Shown here: positions 48,601 through 61,194 of the stretch, piece after piece
Position numbering within the stretch: position 1 is the first letter of the stretch
Layout of the letters: every line of letters begins with the position of its first letter
NCBI RefSeq assembly: GCF_011386835.1
Contig: NC_088800.1
Coordinates: 85,438,981 to 85,502,980, forward strand
Source: Chrysemys picta bellii
Lineage: Eukaryota; Chordata; Testudines; Emydidae
Length of the DNA: 64,000 nucleotides
Direction of reading: 5' to 3'
Notes under the pieces: generated by a model
The model's database searches: none
Told to the model about the DNA's origin: nothing
What the model saw: the letters and a program-made list of their open reading frames with translations, nothing else
Program-made: the position numbers and the translations under genes

Positions 48601-50587
48601 TGCGGAGGTGTGTGGCTGAAACATGCGCTGTAAGAGCTAGGTTATGGAGGGAGCCAAGCACCTGCTGTTGAGAACAGATCAGAGAAGCAGTTTCATTTTG
48701 CACCCCGGCTGTCCCCTGCCCAGAGCTGGCCAGCTCCACAGGACACATCACCAGGGACAGAACAGCAGGTTTTCTGGTGCTCGTGGGTTTAAACCAGACA
48801 CACAGCACTGTTAGAGGAGAGCGTTAGCACAAGATTTACTGCAAACCACGAGACGATGGATTTTACCTGCACAGGTGGCAGCTGACAGGAAAAGCTGCGT
48901 CTGAGCTTGGGGGAGGCCAACAGCGTCAGGGCAGGTTTAAAGAGCAGCCGTCCTGGCGTGGGGAGCACACTTCACTGCATTAACCCGTCCAGGGACCGAG
49001 GGAGCCAGCATGCGGGAGATGCCCCTGCACCAGGGGCAGAGAGGCCGGTTAGAAAACACAAGCAAAGGTTCTCAGGCACCAAACGAGGCTGGGACCGGAG
49101 ACAGGGAGAGAAGGGGAGAAATTTAGCTCCACCCACAGAGGAGGAAACACAAAACAGCAGCAAAGAGCAGACCAGCTGCCTTCCCTGCCACATCTGTTAT
49201 TTCAGACCCCTCTCCCCAGCTCAAATTTTCCCCTTTTACAAGCGAAGGGACCAACCGTGCAGTCCTGTACTCATGGAGTATCCCCAACGATTTCACACCG
49301 ACCAATCGCCCGAGGAAAGCTTTACCGGATCAGGCCCAAAATAATCCCACTTGTGTTAATCTCTCCTTGTACGGGCGCTCACGCATTGTACTTGGCAGTT
49401 TTTCATAAATCCCTTATCCTGCCTTGCTTCCAGGCAGGCTGTCATGTGCTGTCATGCTAGCCCCTGAAACAGACCGGACGGGCGGCTTTTGCTTTTGTGA
49501 TGGCTTTTGCTTTTCTTTATGCAGAGGGTGTGTCAATTATTTCTGCTTTGTTAAAACCTCAGCTCATCCGCAATATGAAACCAAGCTTTGAGCAGGTATC
49601 GCATGTATTGTGCCACTTCTAGGCGTAACACCAGGAATTGGCTTTCTGAACTGCTGAAGCCAAGGGTAAGGGGTTCTCTCTGCAGGGCTGAGGTCATGCC
49701 CCGTACAAGGCAGCACCTCTTCGTTGCAGTTAGCGGCTGCTGCAGATTAGCACTGTACAGACAGGGATTTGTAACACGCACAACACAGACACACTGCAAG
49801 AGAAACGGCTCTCCGCTCTAGGGCTGTGTGCGCAACACGATGGGGCACACAGTGTAAAACCCGGACGGGTATTCAGAGAAAACGGCCCCTCACTGCATAT
49901 TTCTTTCTAGGAGTGTGACAAGAGATGAGCTACCAGACGTAACAGGAACCTGCAGGACGCTCAGCTCGATTGACCCAACCCTGTTGCGAAGCAGTTAAGG
50001 CTGCTACACACAATGTGTCCAGCACAGACACACAACTGCACTGGGTTTCACGCTGGGGGGCATGCCCCCCTGGCAAGCAATGAGGTTATCAGAGGGGTGC
50101 AAGATGAGATGTGGGCTGGAACTCACACTGGCCACCGTGCAGCAACGCCTCTCCCGAGCCCACCCCCAGATCAGAGTGCACCTGGCATGGAGAGAGCCTG
50201 GAACCACCCCACCTAGGCAGCTGTTCCACACCTCCCTAACTCAGCCACTGCTTGGAAGGTGTTTAAACAAGCTGGCCCAGCCCTGGAACTGAGTACACAA
50301 TACTGACGTCACACCACTGAGCCATGCCAGCCATGCACTGCTGGGGCCCTCCCAGCCTGCACTCCCCCACCAACGCTGACTCCAGGCCGTGCTATAAGAT
50401 ACGCTCCCCAGCAACCGGGGCAAGCGAGTGCGTTTGCACCTGCACATCCCCCAGGGGAACACCATCGCCCGGACATGGAGCCAGATTCTCAAAGGTATTT
50501 AGGCTCCTAAAGATTCAGCTAGCGCCCTACTGGGATTTTCAAAAACACCGACTTGCATCTTTAAAATGTGTACAGATAGTGCCGTGG

Positions 50588-50720
50588 ATTTCAACCTGTG
50601 GTCCACGGACCCCTGGGGTTCTCCACAGACTCTGCCTAAGGTTTCTAAAGGAGTCTACACCACCATCTGAGATTTTTTAGGGGTCCGCAAATTAAAAAAG
50701 GTTGAAAGCCACTGAGTGTA
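50588..50720. mobile_element. Small hAT-like MITE remnant
   Basis: The left end 'gtggatttcaacctgtggtc' and right end 'aaggttgaaagccactg' form imperfect inverted termini, and the internal 'ccacggacccctggggttct' is typical of the family. The target duplication is unclear. Confidence 0.55.
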
Positions 50721-51689
50721 TCTGCCTAGTTAGCAAAAAGAACCACATTTAGTGTAAAGACTATATTTGGTTCCAAATCAATGTTTTAATTGTTATACCA
50801 ATTTTTCTTTAGGAAAGTAACTAAAGTACAAATGCAAAACAAGATTAAATTCAATGATTTAAAAACAAAATCCAAGTTTCTGGCTCGCTGATTTCAGTCA
50901 TGATTAAAGTCAGTGACTTAAATAATTTTGATTTAAATCACTCCACTCTTCCCCCATCCTCTGTCTGTTCCCCTGGCCCCACAACAATCCCAAGATCCTT
51001 CTCAAAATCATTCTCCTCGGTCTTAAAAATCCTCCTGGACTTGCCCCGATCCCAACCCACCCTGCTCATGCAACAGCTCCTCATGTAACCATACTGCTCT
51101 TGGTAAGAGAGCCTTCTCCAGTGCAACTCCTGATCATCTCGCCTTTCCTTCCCCATTCCTGTCTGGCTTCTTGTACAGCAGCCCTTGCTACAGTGTGTGA
51201 GCACTCAGTATAACTGGACGCGCTCATTCCTTTCCTCCAGCCACAAGGAAACAGAGATGCAAATCACCTGCCTGCAACCAAAAAAAAAACAAAACAAAAT
51301 AAAAATAAAAAAAAACCACCAAAGGGAGATGGACACTGAGGGTGGGGCCCTTAGAGCTATTTACTCCAAAGCACTTGGAGATACTGGCTGCACGACCCAC
51401 AGGAGAAACTGGAACTGGGTAATGCTGGGTTACGTCAACAAGAATCTTGCCAATAAGGGAGGACACCGTCACGGTAAAAGCCTTTGTAGCTGCCCAAATC
51501 CCTTCTCAGATCAGAGACGTGGCAAAGAAAACAGCCCAGCGGAGGGAAGAAATAAATTGATTGGACAAACGGCTGGGCTGGGTCTACACTAGGATGGTTA
51601 GGAGCAGTGGAGCTGCTCCCGATGAAGTGGCTGTAGGGCCACAGAACTCAGGTGTTTTTATCGCCATTACTTTTTAGAAGTTAGTAGTT

Positions 51690-51900
51690 CTAGTGCCTAG
51701 AAGCCCCGGAGGGGATCAGGGCCCCATTGTGCTAGGGGCTGTACACACACAGGGAGACAGTCCCTGCCCCAAAGAGCTCAAAGACCTAACAGATCAGACA
51801 AATGGGGGGGGGGGCAAGAATAGAAACCGAGAGGAAGGGAGTCGCCCCAAGTCCCAATCAAGCACGCTAGACACTGGACCTTGCTGCCTCTTATGCAGGA
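51690..51900 (-). mobile_element. SINE-like element with G-run
   Basis: 'tgtgctaggggctgtacaca', 'agacagtccctgccccaaag' and 'agctcaaagacctaacagat' followed by a decayed tRNA-like end. The same order of words is repeated at 58.07-58.31 kb. It includes a run of about 10 G. Confidence 0.55.
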
Positions 51901-52394
51901 CAAGATAAGCCAGTGGTTGAACTCCTGTGTTCCGTTTACACGAGTGCGCCAGGGTTGTTAACACTGGTAGTTGACAGATCCTAGTTCCCCCAACACTCTG
52001 GAAGGCCAGGCAGAGGAGCTGTAGAAAGTACAAATGCTGTATCACTAGAACGTCTCCCTTTTGCCACACTGGTGCCAACGGGAGAGCGAGGAAACAAGGC
52101 CTTCTCCCGCGGGGGTCTGCACACAAGCCTGCCCGCTAGTTGTGGTAGCTGGAAAATCTCCGATTTCTCCAACTGCAGAGTCCGCCAGTTCCTACATTTA
52201 GCAGGATCACAGGCGTCACAGGGCTGGGAACAGGCCCCCGCTGCAGTCTCTGCTCAAGTTTTATCATCTCACGGGAAGGATTTCATCCTCCACACACCCA
52301 CACCCACACCCACATGCTCCTCAGTACATCAGGCCAAATCCTGCCATCAAAATGACTGACCATAGTTAAGTCCCAAGCAGACTGTGAAGAGCTA

Positions 52395-53365
52395 CAAAAG
52401 GGTCTCTCAAAACTGGGTGACTGGGCAACAAAATGGCAGATGAAATTTAATGTTGATAAATGCAAAGTAATGTACACTGGAAAAAATGATCCCAACTATA
52501 CATATACAACGATAGGGTCTAAATTAGCTGTTACCACTCAAGAGAGAGATCTTTGAGTCACTGTGGATAGTTCTCTGAAAACATCCACTCAATGTGCAGC
52601 GGCAGTCAAAAAAGCGAACAGAAGGTTGGGAATAATTAAGAAAGGGATAGATAATAGGACAGAAAATATCATGTTGCCTCTATATAAATCCATGATACAC
52701 CCACATCTTGAATACTGCGTGCAGATTTGGTCACCCCATCTCAAAAAATTGGAATTGGGAAAAGTTCAAAAAAGAGCAACAAAAATGATTAGGGGGATGG
52801 AACGGCTTCCGTATGAGGAGAGATTAATAAGACTGGGACTTTTCAGCTTGGAAAAGAGACGACTAAGGGGAGATATGATAGAGGTCTATAAAATCATGAC
52901 TCGTGTAGAGAAAGTAGATAAGGAAGTGTTGTTTTCTCATAACACATGTCTCTGCTTCCACACACAAGAACTAGGGGTCACCAAATGAAATTAATAGGCA
53001 GCAGGTTTAAAACAAATAAAAGGAAGTATTTCTTCGCACAACGCATAGTCAACTTGTGGAACTCCTTGCCAGAGGATGTGGTGAAGGCTAAGACCATAAC
53101 AGGGTTCAAAAAAGAACTAGATAAGTTCATGGAGGATAGGTCCATCAATGGCTATTAGCCAGAATGGACAGGGATGGTGTCCCTAGCCTCTGTTTGCCAG
53201 AAGCTGGGAATGAGCAACAGGGGATGGATCACTTGATGATTCCCTGTTCTGTTCATTCCCTCTGACGCACCTGGCACTGGCCACTGTTGAAAGACAGGAT
53301 ACTGGGCTAGATGGACCTTTGGTCTGACCCAGTAAGGCCGTTCGGTCTGACCCAGTAGGGCCGTT
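52395..53365 (+). mobile_element. CR1-type LINE 3' end with broken RT frame
   Basis: About 970 bp of a 5'-truncated LINE. A 141-residue frame (52563-52988) carries RT C-terminal hallmarks (HLEYCVQIWSPHLKKL, RATKMIRGMERLP, RRLRGDMIEVYKIM). The last part (FFAQRIVNLWNSLPE region, ending at 53158) continues in a different frame, so there is a frameshift near 52.95 kb. The 3' UTR ends with two tandem copies of 'ggtctgacccagtaaggccg'. Not capable of movement. Confidence 0.92.
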
Positions 53366-53740
53366 CTCATGTTCATCCTCACGCAGGCAAAGTTCCCGTT
53401 CAGATCAGCGGGATGAAGGGCTGCAGGTCTGGTCAAACACAGACCAACGTTGAGAGGTGCTGAGCGAGAGGAGCTGCGGTTCCTCAGCACAACATGATTA
53501 GCCTGCTGCTCATTCACCCCTCTAACGCCATCTGTCCCGATCCGTGAGCACCCCCACGCTGCCGGGCACGGCACAGACCCCCTCCTAGACACATGCTCAC
53601 CACTTTGGCTTTTACACGTGCCCGTTTACTAGCCTCAAGCTGTCCTGAGACAAGAGATTTATTGGCCGCTGCTCTCCAGTTGTTCTTGGAACAGCTGATC
53701 TCTCGGGGGGAGGGGGGGGAGGAAAGGGCAGTGAAGCCAA

Positions 53741-54545
53741 TGAACCCTGATGAGTACCACGAAAGCTTATGCTCAAATAAATGTGTTAGTCTCTCAGGTG
53801 TCACACGTACTCCTGTTCTTTTTGCGGATACAGACTAACACGGCTGCTACTCTGAAACCTGTCATTATGCAAGGCACTGCATTTAGCCGTATGGAGTGGA
53901 AATCCATCAACTTCATGAAAAAACTCGTACAGATACAGACAGACCTCATCTTCCTTTCCAAATGCAAACAGATGGACATCATACCAAAAGGTAAAAAATC
54001 CATTACAATCTACATATCACACAGACTATGCTGAGAGACTGTGTCACACACTCTCAAAGAAACTGCGAAACCACCTGATCAGCATCCTATACAGCAAACA
54101 GGGAAAGATTAAGAATGAGCTCTCAGAACTGGATACTCTCATAAAAAACCAACCTTCCACACAAACTTCCAATGAGAAACTGCTGAACGTGAATTGATAT
54201 GCAAACTACATACAATCAACTTAGGCTTGAATAGAGACTGGGAATGGCTGAGCCATTACAAACATTGAATCTATCTCCCCTTGTAAGTATTCTCACACTT
54301 CTCATCAAACTGTCTGTACTGGGCTAGCTTGATCATCACTTCAAAGGTTTTTCTCTCTTACTTAATTGGCCTCTCAGAGTTGGTAGGACAACCCCCACCT
54401 CTCTGTAGGTGTATATATATCTCCTCAATATATGTTCCATTCTATGCATCCGAAGAAGTGGGTTGTAGCCCACGAAAGCTTATGCTGAAATAAATTTGTT
54501 AGTCTCTAAGGTGCCACAAGTACTCCTGTTCTTTTTACTTTCCTC
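53741..54545 (+). mobile_element. Probable Penelope-like element remnant with terminal repeats
   Basis: An approximately 80-bp terminal unit ('cacgaaagcttatgctcaaa' to 'ggtgtcacacgtactcctgt') at 53.75-53.86 kb recurs at 54.45-54.54 kb. Between them lies a decayed coding segment. Its only readable block (94-residue frame from 53750) has a FLSKCKQMDIIPKG motif that resembles the N-terminal part of Penelope-like ORFs, as I recall. The terminal units contain a hammerhead-like core. The family name is tentative; it could also be called a tRNA-unrelated turtle SINE/LINE composite. Confidence 0.45.
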
Positions 54546-55227
54546 TCATGCAGCCACCTGCTCTTTGGGATACCGTGCTTTCCCACAGCACTACCAACGA
54601 GACAAGCAGCTAAGAGAAAGGGAAGAGGGTAGAGCGCCTGGCTGGCTGGGGACATGGCTAGTCCCTAGCGCCCCTGGAGAGTTACCGAGTTAATTGGCTG
54701 TTTGAGGAGCTAGTCTGATAGCGACAGTCTGCAGAACCAAGAGAGCTCCAGCGAGATGGGGGGAGGCAGGTTGGAAGGAGGAGAGAGATTCTTCCTGGAT
54801 CAATTTCCCTGGCACAAGGGTAGAGCTTAATCCGTCTCTAGTACCTCTCAGCAGAAAGATCTCACACACACTGTGCAGATACAGACAGCCCCCACCAGGA
54901 TTTCAGTGGAAACCACCCAGAGGAGGAATGCGCCTTGGAAAGGTCCTGAGGTTTGTTAAGTGTTAACGCTTCTGCTAGTCATCAAAGCGAGCGCAGTGCT
55001 AATGGCAACAGGAATAGGGATTGCTAGGTCCACATCCTGCAGTGGGAACAAAGGCCCTGGGGATAGATGTTGTGGCTGAGTTAAAAATATTACCCTGGGA
55101 AAGTTAAAAAAGAAACAGGGACTTCTTTGCTGAAGTCTGTCCCCATTCCTATTCCAAGGAGCTTGCTCTGTCCGGTTGTTGTGTCCACATGACAATAAAG
55201 TGCCCAGCCAGTAGCCTTGGCCTAGAC

Positions 55228-55444
55228 CAGAGGTTCTCAAACTGGGACCCCTCAGGGGGGGCGTGAGGTTATTCCATGGGGGTTGTGAGCGGTCAACCTC
55301 CATCCCAAAACCTGCTTTGCCTCCAGCATTTATAATGGGGTTAAATATTTTTTTAAACGTGTTTTTAAATGGATAAGGGGGGGTCGCACTCAGAGGCTTG
55401 CTATGTGAAAGGGGGTCACCAGTACAAAAAGTTGAGAGCCGCTG
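55228..55444. mobile_element. hAT-type non-autonomous DNA transposon (second copy)
   Basis: Same family as 33.9 kb, sharing 'ctgctttgcctccagcattt' and 'gggtcgcactcagaggcttg'. A perfect 8-bp duplication, gcctagac, flanks it at 55220-55227 and 55445-55452. The left end is CAGAGGTTCTCAAACTGGG. Confidence 0.93.
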
Positions 55445-56046
55445 GCCTAGACACACGGGAAGCACATGCAATTCTGAAGGTTCACAGCATGGAAGACAGT
55501 TCTAGCCAGCGTGCAGATCAGTTGCTTTATTTCTTAATGAAGCAAAAACTTCTTTAAAAAAAAAAATCATCTACCCATTCGTAGCTACTGGCTGTACCTG
55601 CGGTTATTACGAGCACCTCCAAACAGGACTCACCAAAAGAAAGTGAAGAAAACGATATTGTTCTCGATTCTTGTCCATTTACTTTGTGCAGCAGGCAGCA
55701 CTGTGCATATACGCAGCCCTCTGCTCTCCGCCCCTCCAAGTCCTGCCAGTGTTTATCAGGAACACTGGATGTGAAAGTGAACAGGCAGCAAGCAGAAAAC
55801 AGCCTTGTGCACAGAGCCTCTGAGAAGAGGGATGGACCTCACTATCTTTGGTCACGTTACTCTCGGGTCTGCCCAAGAGATCTTCTTGAAAGGCAAGGGG
55901 CGGGGGGGGGGGGGGGGGAGAGGGGGAATGGAAAGATATGGACAGCGGGGGTGCAGGAAAGACCTTCACTCTTAATTTAAAAATAACAACAATAGAAGTC
56001 CAGTACATGTTATAAAAATGCATCCCGATCAGAAAACAGAATATTT

Positions 56047-56245
56047 AAAAAGCAACAGAGAGTCCTGTGGCACCTTTAAGACTAACAGATGTATGGGAGC
56101 ATAAGTTTTCGATGCGTGCATCTGACGAAGTGGGTATTCGCCCACGAAAGCTTATGCGCCCATACATCTGTTAGTCTTAAAGGTGCCACGGGACTCTCTG
56201 TTGCTTTTTACAGATCCAAACTAACACGGCTACCCCTCTGATACC
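56047..56245. mobile_element. Inverted pair of Penelope/SINE-like terminal units
   Basis: Arms 56047-56105 and 56151-56209 (59 bp each) are inverted copies with about two mismatches. The shared text starts AAAAAGCAACAGAGAGTCCT. The unit is a relative of the terminal repeat at 53.75, 54.45 and 57.77 kb, seen from the common words 'cacgaaagcttatgc' and 'actaacacggctac'. The spacer holds the best hammerhead-like core of the set (56122-56158). Confidence 0.7.
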
Positions 56246-56506
56246 AGAACATTTAACTGACTTATTTAAAAGATGCCGGGTTGACAGCATCTCTTTCAGT
56301 AACAGTGTAAAATATTTAAACAAGGGAGGGATGCTAGTAAGTTTTGCAAGCTACAAAGTGAAAACTGATGCAGGGACCTCATGGCAGTTTCAGAAAATCA
56401 ACCCTTTGGTCTCACAGGCCAGTAGGACAACAGCAGTAGAAACTTTCCTGATAGATATCAAGTATGTCTGCAGCGTTGTTGTAGCGTTATAGGTCCAGGA
56501 TATTAG

Positions 56507-56832
56507 CAGTATTGCCAACTCCAAATGTTCAAAAATCATGAGTCAGGCTCACCAAAAAAATCATGAGATTAGCTTTAAAGTCCTGAGATTGTGTAAAAAT
56601 AATAGACTCGGGGTTCTTATTATTTGTCTTCCACATTTTGAGCCTTTAGGGTGGACTGGGATCACATTTTGAAGCTGTCTCCATAGCTAGGAGGGCTAGA
56701 AACTTACTTTTTCTTTAAGAATGAAGGCCGAAATCATCACATCTCCACTTGACTCCAGGAGTTGGAGCTTTAAGGAAAACAATATTATTTATCATGAGAC
56801 TCCTGACAAAATCATGAGAGTTGGCCACACTG
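56507..56832. mobile_element. Non-autonomous DNA repeat with 'catgag' ends
   Basis: The left end CAGTATTGCCAACTC and the inverse of the right end (CAGTGTGGCCAACTC) match at 13 of 15 positions. The interior contains 'atcatgagattagctttaaa' and its partner. No clear target duplication was seen. Confidence 0.65.
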
Positions 56833-56984
56833 TTAACAGACAAGGTGGGTGAGGCAATATCTTCTATTGGATCAGCTTCTGTTGGGGAGAGACAAGCTTT
56901 CGAGATTACTATACAGGTCTAGGGAACAGAGCGCCACAGCTAAATACAAGTGGAACAGATTATTTAGCATAATTAAGGCTGCGA

Positions 56985-57255
56985 GTCTGTCACGGAGGTC
57001 GCAGAAGTCATGGATTCCGTGACTTCTGCAGCGGTCGGTGAGGCTGGACCAGGGGCCACCTGAGCAGCTCGGGCAGCCCCTGGGCCAGCTGCACCGGCCA
57101 CTGCTGGGTCGGTCTCAGCCCCCCAGCACCAGCGGGGATCCCGAGCCGCTGACCCCACTTCCCCGAGCACCCGCTCCCTCCTCCCCCCCCCCCCCATTTA
57201 GTCGGGGTATGTGACCGGTCCATGACTTTTACTAAGAATACTGGTGACTGAAAGG
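56985..57255. repeat. Interspersed repeat with internal hairpin
   Basis: It starts 'gtctgtcacggaggtcgcag'. An internal inverted repeat, 'agaagtcatggattccgtga' running into 'cttctgc', is followed by a C-rich body and 'gtccatgacttttactaaga'. I take it as a reptile MITE-like repeat; family unknown. Confidence 0.5.
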
Positions 57256-57540
57256 TAGCTTTAAGCATAAGTAGTTAACACATAGTTCAAGGGATCATTC
57301 AAGATGAAGTGGCCCATTAACATCCCTCCAGTCAGATCGGAAGAAGAGCTCTGTGTAATCTCAAAGTCTTGTCTCTCAGACTCTCACCAATAGAAGCTGG
57401 CCCAGGGAAAGATATTATCTCACCCATCTTGTATGTTAGCAGGAAGTCTAGGGCCCTGATCCAAACAGATACTACGTTTGCGCCACAGCTCAGAGAGCCG
57501 AGAAGCGATGGACCACAGGACATCAAAGCTCTTCATCTGA

Positions 57541-57857
57541 TCAATGGCTGAGCCATTACAAACATTGATTCTATCTCCCCTTGTAAGTATGCTCACACTT
57601 CTTATCAAACTGTCTGTACTGGGCTATCTTGATTATCACTTCAAAAGTTTTTTTTTTCCTCTCTTAATTAATTGGCCTCTCAGAGTTGGTAAGACAACTC
57701 CCACCTGTTTATGCTCTCTGTATGTGTGTATATATATCTCCTCAATATATGTTCCAGTCTATATGCATCCGAAGAAGTGGGCTGTAGTCCACGAAAGCTT
57801 ATGCTCTAATAAATTTGTTAGTCTCTAAGGTGCCACAAGTACTCCTGTTCTTCTTTT
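57541..57857 (+). mobile_element. Second copy of the Penelope-like 3' part
   Basis: Base-for-base relative of 54229-54545, with 'tggctgagccattacaaaca', 'ctgtctgtactgggct', 'ttggcctctcagagttggta' and 'tatatctcctcaatatatgt' in the same order. It ends in the same terminal unit. Two copies 3 kb apart in the same orientation suggest a multicopy family active before this insertion pair diverged. Confidence 0.75.
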
Positions 57858-58069
57858 TTCATCTGATCAAGTCATCATCCAGAAATTAGGGATTTCTCCA
57901 GGGATCTCTGGTCACAATGTTTTTCTGCAAGCTACACAAACTCCCTTGTGAGAAGCCAGGTCAGTTATAATTAAAAAACAAAACAAAAGAAGCAAACACA
58001 AAGTTAAGTTAATTCCTCTCATATCCATGCACCCACTGCTCTTATTTAATGTGAATCTTATGGTAGCGC

Positions 58070-58312
58070 CAAGAGTCCCAACCGAGATTGGGTCTATGCT
58101 GTGCTAGGCATTGCACAGACACATAGCGAGAGTCCCTTCCCCAGACAGCTTAGGTGGAGACAAGACAAGGGTGGGAGGGGAAAGAAGCAGAGACAGAGGA
58201 AGTGATTTACTCAGGGGACACAGCAGGTGAGTGGCAGAGTAGGGACTAGTACGTGCCGTGCCGCGAAGCTCAGAACCAGTGCCCATCCCCTAGACCACGC
58301 TGCCCCTCAAGC
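58070..58312 (-). mobile_element. CORE-SINE/MIR-like element
   Basis: Reverse-oriented: 'gtgctaggcattgcacagac', 'cagaggaagtgatttactca', 'gacacagcaggtgagtggca', then a decayed tRNA-like head 'cccctagaccacgctgcccc'. Confidence 0.7.
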
Positions 58313-61194
58313 CTCTTTGTTTTTCTCCACAGTCAAGCCTACTACCAGGAAGGATTCTTGTGCTGTGTGGAGAATGTGCTCTCACGGTGGTAATTCACGC
58401 TCAGACCACAAACAGATTTGTACCACATGGAACACACCTTTGACTCAAGTGAAAATAAAAGAAACACCCGAAAAACTAAAATGGAAATGAACTAACACAG
58501 ATAGGGTGTGGAGCATTCTGAAGCACTGAGAAACAGACTCCACCCGACTTCAGAAAGTCCATAAATATGCACCATGCTAGTCACGCCGTCATGGGAACAC
58601 CATGCCTCACTAGAACAGCTATAAATATTTAGACAGGTGCTGTCAGATCATTGAGATTTGCCTTTCACTTTATTTGGCTTTTTGTTTGTTTTTAAATTTT
58701 GTTTTTTATTTCACTGAAAAAATAATTTGCTTGGATTTGAACTTTCATCTCCATCCGCAGCCATGCTATGGTAGATAGACAGTAGGGTAATGGGGCCATA
58801 TAGGTACCTAAGTTAACGCAAGCAATGGAGACTCTCAAAACAGATCATCTTGTCAGTTTTCATTTTGCTTTTCAATCAGTTTGAACAGGGAGCTTAAATG
58901 GTAACACGCATCTTTACGACTGCACCCCAGTTTCCGCACCAAGACAAGGACGGAGAATCAGACCTTTAAGCCCCCAAGTACCTGGTCTGGATGCTTAACT
59001 TGAATTAAAAAGACAAGCGAGAGAAACACTGCACCCATCTCTAGCACCTTCCAAATGTGACTGTGCTTTATATACATTAAAAGGGCACTGGCAACTTAAA
59101 TGTGGCCCAGCATTTCAATTTTGGAAGAATAGCCTTCGCCGTCCAATAGAAACATTTCCACAATTTTAAAATATTCCATGGAAAACTGCTATTTACAACC
59201 ACTTGGCCACATGCAACTGAACCTGCTCAGCAGAAGGGAAACTGGGTTGTATTGTCCTCGCAGAGACACACAAAGAAACAATGAGTTTAAACAGCAACAA
59301 ATCAATGTTTTTATTTTTCAGTTGTCCTCATCTCTTTCACTAGGCATGAGAACCCTATGGATGTGTTATGTTTATTAACAGGCATTGTCTGCTGACAGAA
59401 GTACTTTTAGGAGGGTACTGGCATAGTATTGAGGCCAAATCCTCGGAGTTCAAGAGCAAGCCCAGAGCCGCTGAAGATAGAAGGTCAGACTAGCTTTCAG
59501 GCCCCCTCCTCAAATTTGAGAGCTAAATTCTAAAACAGCCTAGAAAGTACACAGCACTTCAGCCACTCCAGAGTTACACATTAGTTTAAATGTTCTTTGG
59601 AAACAATACAACAAAGCTGCAGGACAGAGGAGAAGGCGAGAGGTTTAAATGTACAAAATAATAAACTGAGCTTCTAATTTTGTTTTGGTACCAGTGTCTG
59701 TCCAGAGCACAGCTCGCTATGCCTAGAGACCATGGCTTTACACAGAGCTAGATACATGGCTTGCTATCCAGCCTGGGGGAACTGTTGGAGATGGCAGTAA
59801 ATGATGCATTAACCCCTCCCTCCTTCCCCAATTCACCCCTCCCCCAGCTGCTGCAAACAGAAGAGTTTGTTTTAGAATTTCCTTTTGAGGGGGCTGGGAT
59901 TTACATACAACTACCGACCTTTCTAGCTCAGATGAGAGAGGAACCCTGAAAAACACAGTGGAGTGGGCCAAGGGCTGGCTGGATCATCGGTGTTCTGGCC
60001 CTGCCTCCCAGGATTCGGCGGAGCCAGAGGAGGGGGCACTGCACAGAAGAAAAGCAGCAGGAGACAGACGGATTTGAAAATGCAGCATCTCCAGAGCGCA
60101 CTCTGAACTCCGAGAACGACAATTTTATTCTTGTGAATTCTGCTGGCTCATACAACAGCACAACCATTTGAGAGGTCCGTCCGCAGCTTCATTTTAAATC
60201 ATTCTTCAACTGTTATTGGCATGTACAATTCTTCTCCCCCACGCGTGAGAGTGAGAGTATGTGAACCTCCCTCCCCCGCACACAGAGTCTAATAAATGTC
60301 ACCTTAGCAGAGGCAGACAGTACAGGCCCAGCGGGGCCCCATCCCTGCAGTGAATTGCAATCTAGCCAAAGTGGTTTTGCACTCAGCTGGAAGCAGCCTC
60401 ACAAGGTCAGGGTACACTGGCACCAGAATTGAATTGAATAATTAAAAGACCCGACAGAGCTCCTTCCTACCGGCTTGCACCTCCGTAACGTGGCAATGGG
60501 GACGAACCCTCCTTCAGCAGAGGCACACACCAGCAGCCCAGCCCTGGCTGGAGATCAGGCCTGGGGGGGATGCTGGGTGCCCGGGTTTGATCAGTTATAG
60601 AATATACTCAGATGCCATGGCGTGGCGGCAGGATGAAGATACAGACAGATCATTATCAGCCTCTGTCTGAGGTGCTGATTTTAACAGTGCCTGGTTAACA
60701 GGATGGTGAAAGCCAGACAAATAAAATACCCTTGTAACATTCAATAAGCCACCGCCACCATCCCCTGGCCTCTGCAGGGTCCAAGGTGCACATTGACCGA
60801 TCTGACTCCCTGGAACACCCAGTCCCCCAAGGCTGAGGCAGAAGGCCCTAAACCTGGCCCATTCCCTGCCAGAGCAGGACAGCGCCCTAGGGAACAACGC
60901 CTGCCAGAGCAGAGAAACCTACTGCTCTGACAGGGGCAAGGGGAAGAGATCAGAGGTGTCTAGGCACAGTTGTCTCATGTTCTGATCTCTCTGGAACCAG
61001 CAGCAGTGTCTTGCAGCTCTTCCCGCCCCTGGGGCCAGGGCACTTTCTGGAGACTTGTACAGACCTCCTAGCAACCCCTTCCCCAACTGACGCCCATGCT
61101 CCTTCTTACCAGCCCCAACACTCCCAAATTATGTCAGTGCCCCTGCCTGGCACCTCCTCAACCCCCAAGACCTCCTCCGCTACTTCCCACAGTG

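Noticed and set aside
60595..60897. 100-codon minus-strand frame ending MASEYIL as a possible terminal exon
   Set aside because: I could not match it to any protein family. Nearby minus-strand AATAAA words make a 3' end possible, but there is no supporting splice-linked exon.
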